Of a stretch of 32,848 nucleotides of DNA, positions 27,465 through 32,848 are shown one piece after another. A model generated the notes under the pieces. The model saw nothing but the letters and a program-made list of their open reading frames with translations, was not told the DNA's origin and did no database searches. This stretch comes from Clostridiales bacterium VE202-01 (lineage in GTDB: Bacteria > Bacillota_I > Bacilli_A > Erysipelotrichales > Coprobacillaceae): the NCBI GenBank assembly GCA_000508865.1, contig BAHP02000012.1, forward strand, positions 1 through 32,848. The letters are read 5' to 3'. Position 1 is the first letter of the stretch; each line of letters begins with the position of its first letter. Position numbers and translations under genes: made by a program.

Positions 27465-29461
27465 TCATGGATAAATATAATTATCATCGCCATAATACAC
27501 GATTTTCACCATTCCCATTAAATCACTGCGATAAATCTTAATATCATAGTCTTCTAATCTCCTTAAAACAGCATCACTAGGATGACCATAACGATTATCT
27601 CTTCCACAACTGATCAACGCAATCTTTGGTCTAACAACTTCTAGAAACTCACTACATGTCCCCGTAGTACTACCATGATGGGAGACCTTTAAAACATCTA
27701 CTTTTAAATCAGGATATTTTTTTATCAGATCCTTTTCAACTAAATTAGAAGCATCACCAGTAAATAAGTAAACAAGATCATTGATTGTCGCTTTAATGAC
27801 TAATGATGTATCATTATTTTCATTACTGCTAACATCACTTTTAAGCATTTCAATTTCAATATTTCCTATTTTCATTTTCTCTTGATATTTTTTTACAGTG
27901 TGCTTTATTTCTATTTGATTAGATAATGACTCATAGGCCCCACAATGATCAAAATCATCATGAGATATAAAGACATAGTCCAATTCAAAAATTCCCTGTG
28001 ACCTTAAATATGGCACTAATGTAAGTGAAGCTAGATCTTTATTTTTTAATCCCCCTGTATCAATTAAAATATTTCCCTGATTAAATGGCTGTTGAATCAA
28101 AAAGCAATCACCCTGACCAACATCGATCATTACGACCTTTCCTTCAATACAATAATATGGTTTTAAATAAAACATCAGTAATAAACTAAACAGCAGCAAG
28201 ACCTCTCTAGTTACATTTCGTTTAATATTAATTTTTAAAATTATTTTAAAATAAATAAAATAATAAACTAAAATAAAAAACAATGACGGTTTCGAAAAAT
28301 TAAGAAATACTGAAAAATCATTACAAAAAGTAATAATATTATTCAAAAAATAAATAATTACCATTACCAAGCCCCTAACAACATCTCCAAAGATCATATA
28401 TAACCAAATCATTTGATACAATAAGCTCACTAAAGGTACTAATACAATTCCTAGCAGCAATGATAATATATTGATTCGATACTGAATCATTAAAATAATT
28501 GGTAAACTGCCAAAATACACTAACAAATTAAAATATTTATTTTATTGATCAATAAAATAACAAAATAAATGAAATAAGAAAAAATAAAAGATAAACTAAA
28601 AATAATATACGGATTAGTCCATAACATTATAATCGTTACAATTGATAAACAATCTAATTTATTTAAATATCTTTTAAACAAAACCGCTAATACCATGACC
28701 AAATAAGCTCGCACAAAAGAAATATTAAAAGGAATAAGATAAATATATATTCCAATCAAGACAATTCCAAAATAATCAATATATTTATCCGGCATAAAAA
28801 ACCGCAATACCTTCTTTAACATATCTTTTAACAAATGAATATGCAAACCTGATAAAGCAAATAAATGAACTACTGATAAATCCGTTAACTGTTGATAATA
28901 ATCTTCAATAACCTCATCTTTTATGCCTAAAACAAACATCGAAGCATAGCTGTCAATAAGATCATTACTAGATATTCTCTCCTGCAATTTTTGGAATAAT
29001 GTTTCTTTAGTGTTTACATCTAATAAACGTTTAATCGAAGCATTATTAGTAATGCCTTGACTATATAAATAATTTTTATAATTAAAAGCATTATCGTTAG
29101 TCGGCTCATTTATCTCAAAATACTCAACCTCCATCTCTAATTCATCATCAAGATGATAACCAATAAAATTCCCATATACTTTTACTTTTGTTTCATCAGT
29201 CTTAACAACGACACTTTTTTCATCAAGATCAACTATTTTACCTTTTATAACTGTATCATTAATTGGCTTAGGCCAATTAATAAAAAAAGAAAAAATAATC
29301 GTAAAAATAAAAATACTAATAAAATTAATCATTTTCAAACGATATATAACAAAAATCCCATACCCTATCATCAACACCCAAAATATTGGATGTACTAATA
29401 AACATACAATCAATAATAAACAGCTGATTCCATAAAAAACAAGATGATATCTTATAAACAT
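27465..29461 (-). CDS. comEC: DNA internalization protein ComEC, apparent frameshift in the middle
   Basis: Two frames together make one protein. The N-terminal part (29461 to 28520) has several membrane segments, a soluble DUF4131-like region and the competence motif LFALSGLHIH. The C-terminal part (from about 28526) has membrane helices, then a metallo-beta-lactamase domain (MIDVGQGDCF, SHDDFDHCGA, KVSHHGSTTG, GHPSD). They join if one A or T is added at about 28520-28530 (TTTTAATTTG), giving NILNLLVYFGSLP and 665 residues. The ATG overlaps the comEA stop by ten bases. ComEC forms the channel that takes single-stranded DNA into the cytoplasm; the beta-lactamase part may degrade the other strand. 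Confidence 0.9.
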
Positions 29462-29910
29462 AATAAACTCCTAATTCTTAAATACGTCTTTTCACCAATT
29501 CCTGATATATTAGTAATATCTTCAATTGTACAAAATGGCGTTTTTTGGCGATACGCAATTATTTTATCAGCCGTTTTATCTCCAATTCCTTTAATTGTCA
29601 TTAATTGTTCTTTAGTTGCATTATTTAAAGAAATTAAATTTGTTCCCTCAGGGATATAAAAAACTGTCCTTGTCATAAGTACAGTTTTTTCATCAAAGCC
29701 ATAAATATTTTCTACATTAAGCTGTTTAAAAACAGCTTCAATAGTCGGTGCTTGATCAAAAGTAAGCGTTTGATTATACTTTCCTTCAATCACTATTTTA
29801 ATTTTAGGATCACTTTTAATTTGTTTAACTTCGGTTTCTGGTAAAGCAAATGAATAAACTGTAGAAATGATTAACAATAGTAATAAAATAATAAGTTCAT
29901 GCTTTTTCAT
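29452..29910 (-). CDS. comEA: DNA-uptake receptor ComEA
   Basis: The protein is 152 residues from ATG at 29910, chosen because GGAGG lies six bases before it; the frame opens at 29928 without a ribosome site. The N-terminal membrane anchor (about 8-22) is followed by an SLBB-like region (KIVIEGKYNQTLTF) and a helix-hairpin-helix pair at the C-terminus (LNNATKEQLMTIKGIGDKTA, ITNISGIGEKTYLRIRSLL) that binds double-stranded DNA. It precedes comEC with overlap, as in other competence operons. The full set of competence genes is not in this window. Confidence 0.93.
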   Translation of the reverse strand: MKKHELIILLLLLIISTVYSFALPETEVKQIKSDPKIKIVIEGKYNQTLTFDQAPTIEAVFKQLNVENIYGFDEKTVLMTRTVFYIPEGTNLISLNNATKEQLMTIKGIGDKTADKIIAYRQKTPFCTIEDITNISGIGEKTYLRIRSLLCL

Positions 29911-29926
29911 TTCATTCCTCCAAATC

Positions 29927-29954
29927 AAAAAGAATCAGCACAACACTGATTCTT
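29927..29954 (-). terminator. Terminator between the membrane protein gene and comEA
   Basis: AAGAATCAG (29930-29938) pairs with CTGATTCTT (29946-29954) across seven bases. On the minus strand TTTT follows. It comes just before the comEA ribosome site. Confidence 0.75.
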
Positions 29955-29978
29955 TATCTTATATATACTATAACAAAA

Positions 29979-30786
29979 CTATTCCTTTATCTTTTTAAAC
30001 AATAAACATTTAATAAAAAACAAAATCAATAATAAAAAAGCCCCTGAATACATAAAAATTATTGGCCAATTTCTAGATTCCTTAACAACTGCTTGTCTTA
30101 CTATAAAAAATCTATCATATGATCCACCATATATTTTCTCATTTTTTTGTTTTTCTTCCAATTTACTATCAGCAATTATCATCAATGCCTGCGCTTCATC
30201 TTCTTCAAACAAATCAAATACCTGAGGAAGAGCTAAAACAGTTTCTAATACGATAAAATCAATCATAATATTAGATTCAACAGACTGTTCTTGATACTCT
30301 TCTACACTCAAAACTGGTGTATCTAAATAAATTTTCGCTAAATTAATTGCAAAATCTTTTCTTTTTAACAATTCTTTAGCAGCATCAAAATCAGCTATAA
30401 AAGTATCAAACCCCTGTTTATAATCATCATAAGAAATAACATTTGTACTCAATAAAGGATGATTTATAAATGAACGTATCAAAGCTTCCGTCGACATTGA
30501 GTCAACCAGTGAAGAAGGAATCTGACAAGCCATCATCATTTTATCCTTTGAATCCAATTGCTTCCATTCTGGGGTTCCAGGAATTATAGGATATACATAC
30601 GGTTCATTTACTGCTTTTGACTTATCTGTTTTTGAATTTACACGTTCATTGATTAATTTTGCTGCTTCATCTAGACTCATCACATCAGAATCGTTTTCAA
30701 GCGTAAAAGCTGCTAGTTCCGACTTTTAAAAAAGCGATACATAAAACCATTATACAAAGTAAACATAATATTATTTTTCTATTCAT
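29979..30786 (-). CDS. Secreted/membrane protein of unknown function, apparent frameshift near the start
   Basis: The main frame (234 codons from 30683) follows, in a different frame, an ATG at 30786 that starts a signal peptide (MNRKIILCLLCIMVLCIAFL). Removing one A of the AAAA at 30724-30727 joins them (LKSELAAFTLENDSDVMSLD) for 268 residues, a length that divides by three. A family-like motif YPIIPGTPEWKQL is followed by a helical region with SMSTEALIRSFINHPLL. The C-terminus has a transmembrane helix (about 240-260) and a Lys-rich tail. Similar secreted proteins occur in other Firmicutes as hypothetical proteins, from memory only. It has its own promoter. Confidence 0.75.
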
Positions 30787-30816
30787 TTTTTTGCCATCCC
30801 CACATTACTATAATTT

Positions 30817-30844
30817 ATAATATCGTCCCTAAAATAAATGTCAA
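30817..30844 (-). promoter_or_regulatory. Promoter of the unknown membrane protein gene
   Basis: An exact TTGACA (30839-30844) and TATTAT (30817-30822) with a 16-base spacer, 30 bases before the ATG at 30786. Confidence 0.7.
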
Positions 30845-30868
30845 GTCAAATTCTTCATGATTTTACAT

Positions 30869-30892
30869 AAAAAAGACTAGTTAATTAGTCTT
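30869..30892 (-). terminator. Terminator of ruvA-ruvB
   Basis: AAGACTA (30873-30879) pairs with TAGTCTT (30886-30892) across six bases. T6 follows on the minus strand. The stem overlaps the ruvB stop codon. Confidence 0.8.
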
Positions 30893-31877
30893 CTTTTTCA
30901 ATATTTAAATGTTTATATGCTTCATGAGTAGCAACTCTCCCTCTTGGCGTTCTTTTAATTAAACCAATTTGTAATAAATATGGTTCATATACATCTTCAA
31001 GCGTTTGCGGTTCTTCACCAATTGAAGCTGCCAACGATTCTAAACCAACTGGTCCACCTTTAAAACGATGAATAATTCCTAATAAATATTTATGATCAAC
31101 ATCATCTAAACCTAACTGATCAACCTTTAAACGATCAAGAGCTTCAATCGTTCTTTCTTTAGTAATCACATTTTCACCATTAAATTGAGCAAAATCTCGT
31201 ACTCGTCTAAATAATCTATTTGCAATTCGCGGCGTTCCCCTAGAACGCATCGCTAAAGCGGCTTTAGCATCATCATCCATTGGCATTTGATAAACCCGAC
31301 TAGTTCGATCAATAATCGTTTTTAAATCAGCTTCATCATAATATTCTAATTTAGAGACAATTCCAAAGCGGTCTCTTAACGGAGCAGATAAATCACCAGC
31401 TCTAGTTGTTGCCCCTACTAATGTAAAAGGTGGTAAATCAATTCGTACTGATCTTGTTGAAGCTTCCTTACCAATTACAACATCGACACAAAAATCTTCC
31501 ATGGCGGGATAGAGAATCTCTTCAACCACTTTATTCAAACGATGAATTTCATCGATAAATAAAACATCACCCGGCTCAAGTGCTGTTAAAATAGCTACTA
31601 GATCACCAGTTTTTTCAATACTCGGTCCCGTCGTAATTTTAATGTTTGTTCCCATTTCATTGGCAATGATCATCGACATTGTCGTTTTCCCTAAACCTGG
31701 TGGTCCATATAATAATACATGATCAAGGGACTCATCACGCAATTTAGCGGCACCTACAAATACTTTTAAATTTTCTTTTAGATTTGTTTGTCCAACATAT
31801 TCATCAAAAGACGAAGGTCTAAGACTACTTTCTTCATCCTCACATATATTGACATCAAGAATCTCATTTCTTGCCAT
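30885..31877 (-). CDS. ruvB: Holliday junction helicase motor RuvB
   Basis: The 330 residues have Walker A at about 58-66 (GPPGLGKTT), Walker B (LFIDEIHRL, about 106-114), sensor region GATTRAG and the C-terminal winged helix ([20 protein letters not shown]). It drives branch migration as hexameric rings bound to RuvA. It starts ten bases after ruvA with a good AAGGAGGAG site. Complete and typical in length. Confidence 0.98.
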   Translation of the reverse strand: MARNEILDVNICEDEESSLRPSSFDEYVGQTNLKENLKVFVGAAKLRDESLDHVLLYGPPGLGKTTMSMIIANEMGTNIKITTGPSIEKTGDLVAILTALEPGDVLFIDEIHRLNKVVEEILYPAMEDFCVDVVIGKEASTRSVRIDLPPFTLVGATTRAGDLSAPLRDRFGIVSKLEYYDEADLKTIIDRTSRVYQMPMDDDAKAALAMRSRGTPRIANRLFRRVRDFAQFNGENVITKERTIEALDRLKVDQLGLDDVDHKYLLGIIHRFKGGPVGLESLAASIGEEPQTLEDVYEPYLLQIGLIKRTPRGRVATHEAYKHLNIEKED

Positions 31878-31887
31878 ATGCTCCTCC

Positions 31888-32448
31888 TTATTTTACCAAT
31901 AAGCTAAGTGCTCTTTTTACATATCCATTCGTGTCTAATTTTTCATTTAATAATACAGCTAAAGCTTTATCAACTTCAGCTTTTTTATAACCTAACGCTA
32001 CTAATACTTCAGCAGCTTCATCTAAATCATTATTATTAATAATTGTTGTCGTCGTATTTTTAAATTTACCTTGCAAATCTAAAATAATCTGTTGCGCTGC
32101 TTTTGGTCCGATCCCTGGTATCTTCTTTAAATAAGCAACATTACCAGTTTCAATTGCACTAATAATACTTGTAACATCACCAGTAGCTAGAATCCCAATT
32201 GCCGTTTTACAACCAATTCCTTTAACAAGAATCAATTTTAAAAACATTTCTTTTTCTTCACTAGTTTTAAAACCAAATAAAAGCAAATCATCTTCTTTAA
32301 CATGCTGGTATAAATATATTTTAACTTCTTTACCTTTAGTAAACTCATAAGGATTACTTACATAAATCAAATAACCAATCCCATTATTCTCTACAACAAG
32401 ATGATCTATATTTATTTCTACAACAGTCCCAATTAAATAACTATACAT
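31888..32448 (-). CDS. ruvA: Holliday junction binding protein RuvA
   Basis: The 186 residues contain the N-terminal OB domain ([20 protein letters not shown]), two helix-hairpin-helix motifs ([33 protein letters not shown]) that contact the junction, a flexible linker rich in Thr/Asn, and a C-terminal domain that binds RuvB ([17 protein letters not shown]). It precedes ruvB. An exact TATAAT at plus-strand 32470-32475 is upstream, but no good -35 box is seen at the right distance. Slightly short for the family, complete. Confidence 0.97.
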   Translation of the reverse strand: MYSYLIGTVVEINIDHLVVENNGIGYLIYVSNPYEFTKGKEVKIYLYQHVKEDDLLLFGFKTSEEKEMFLKLILVKGIGCKTAIGILATGDVTSIISAIETGNVAYLKKIPGIGPKAAQQIILDLQGKFKNTTTTIINNNDLDEAAEVLVALGYKKAEVDKALAVLLNEKLDTNGYVKRALSLLVK

Positions 32449-32540
32449 GGTAGACTCCTTTACATTATTATTATACTACAGATTAATCACTTTTTCGTCT
32501 CAAATTTGTATCAAAAGTTTCTCAACAATTATATCACTGA

Positions 32541-32614
32541 ATATAAAAAAACCAACCAAAATAAAGCTGTCCAATAATAAATTTATTATCTTTTATTTTT
32601 AGTTGATTTTATAT
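32541..32614. repeat. Long imperfect inverted repeat between ruvA and the right-edge gene
   Basis: ATATAAAA (32541-32548) pairs with TTTTATAT (32607-32614). Pairing resumes inward with CAAC against GTTG and AAAATAAA against TTTATTTT. It sits just after the right-edge gene's stop, so it could be its terminator. Confidence 0.45.
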
Positions 32615-32646
32615 ATAAATTTTAACTCTATAAAATACATGAAAGA

Positions 32647-32848
32647 TCAACACACATATTTTTCTATCTTACATATATGTTTTTTACTATTTTTATCATA
32701 AGTAATACCAATCAACAGTAAATTATCTAAATACTTTTCTAATCCAAAATAATATTTCTTCTCTTTGATTTGATCTATTGCTGTCTCTACCTCCTGATCC
32801 CATTTTAATTCAACGATCAACGCCGGTTTATCCTCTTTGGGGATAAAG
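32647..32848 (-). CDS. C-terminus of an AAA-ATPase-like/PD-(D/E)XK nuclease superfamily protein (5' part outside window)
   Basis: The last 66 codons read KPALIVELKWDQEVETAIDQ followed by IKEKKYY and LLLIGITYDKNSKKHICKIE. These are the typical end of the widespread AAA-ATPase-like proteins with a PDDEXK_9 C-terminal domain. Its VELKW and following QIKEKKY match the nuclease-fold core strands. Such genes are often multicopy in gut bacteria and their function is unclear. The start and ATPase domain lie beyond the right edge. Confidence 0.8.
   Translation of the reverse strand, partial: FIPKEDKPALIVELKWDQEVETAIDQIKEKKYYFGLEKYLDNLLLIGITYDKNSKKHICKIEKYVC

Noticed and set aside
27465-29461. Two separate genes for an N-terminal and a C-terminal ComEC
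   Set aside because: The second frame has no ribosome site and begins mid-membrane-domain; one added base joins them to normal length.

Overview
The window is 32.8 kb of very AT-rich DNA with almost every gene on the minus strand. It looks like a gut Firmicute of the Erysipelotrichia/Coprobacillaceae type. This is inferred from gene order (hemW near hrcA-grpE-dnaK-dnaJ; comEA-comEC-holA; rpmB divergent from asp23-fakA), CIRCE-controlled heat shock, FIVAR and KTGD-type surface proteins, and cohesin/dockerin proteins. A clostridial relative cannot be excluded from sequence alone.

Reading in the direction of transcription (right to left): the tail of an AAA-ATPase/PD-(D/E)XK protein (right edge); ruvA-ruvB; a membrane protein of unknown function; comEA-comEC (DNA uptake), holA, sdaA and hemW; a secreted FIVAR esterase placed between hemW and the heat-shock operon; hrcA-grpE-dnaK-dnaJ behind a promoter flanked by two CIRCE operators; a binding-protein/histidine-kinase/response-regulator sensory operon with no transporter; rpmB (plus strand), divergent from asp23-fakA; a LacI regulator with a small catabolic operon (Zn-alcohol dehydrogenase, a decayed transporter remnant, an IolG-like dehydrogenase, an Old-Yellow-Enzyme/FAD fusion); and at the left edge two adjacent secreted genes. 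The first of these carries a peptidase-like head, ricin-like repeats, three Big_2 domains, a cohesin-like domain and a dockerin. The second carries a cohesin-like domain followed by Cys-rich tandem repeats.

A major property of this sequence is that at least seven genes are interrupted by apparent single-base indels, several of them in A/T homopolymers: the dockerin gene (its start), asp23, the binding lipoprotein, the esterase, hemW, comEC and the membrane protein between ruvB and comEA. In each case adding or removing one base gives a complete, family-like protein whose length divides by three. Because near-essential genes are hit too, assembly or sequencing error is the simplest explanation. 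Coordinates below give the reconstructed full spans.

The most interesting biology is the cohesin/dockerin gene pair, the transporter-less sugar-type sensory operon, and the LacI-controlled redox operon. The last has a lost importer, unusual active-site residues in two enzymes, and a triple-hexamer palindromic operator just after the -10 box.
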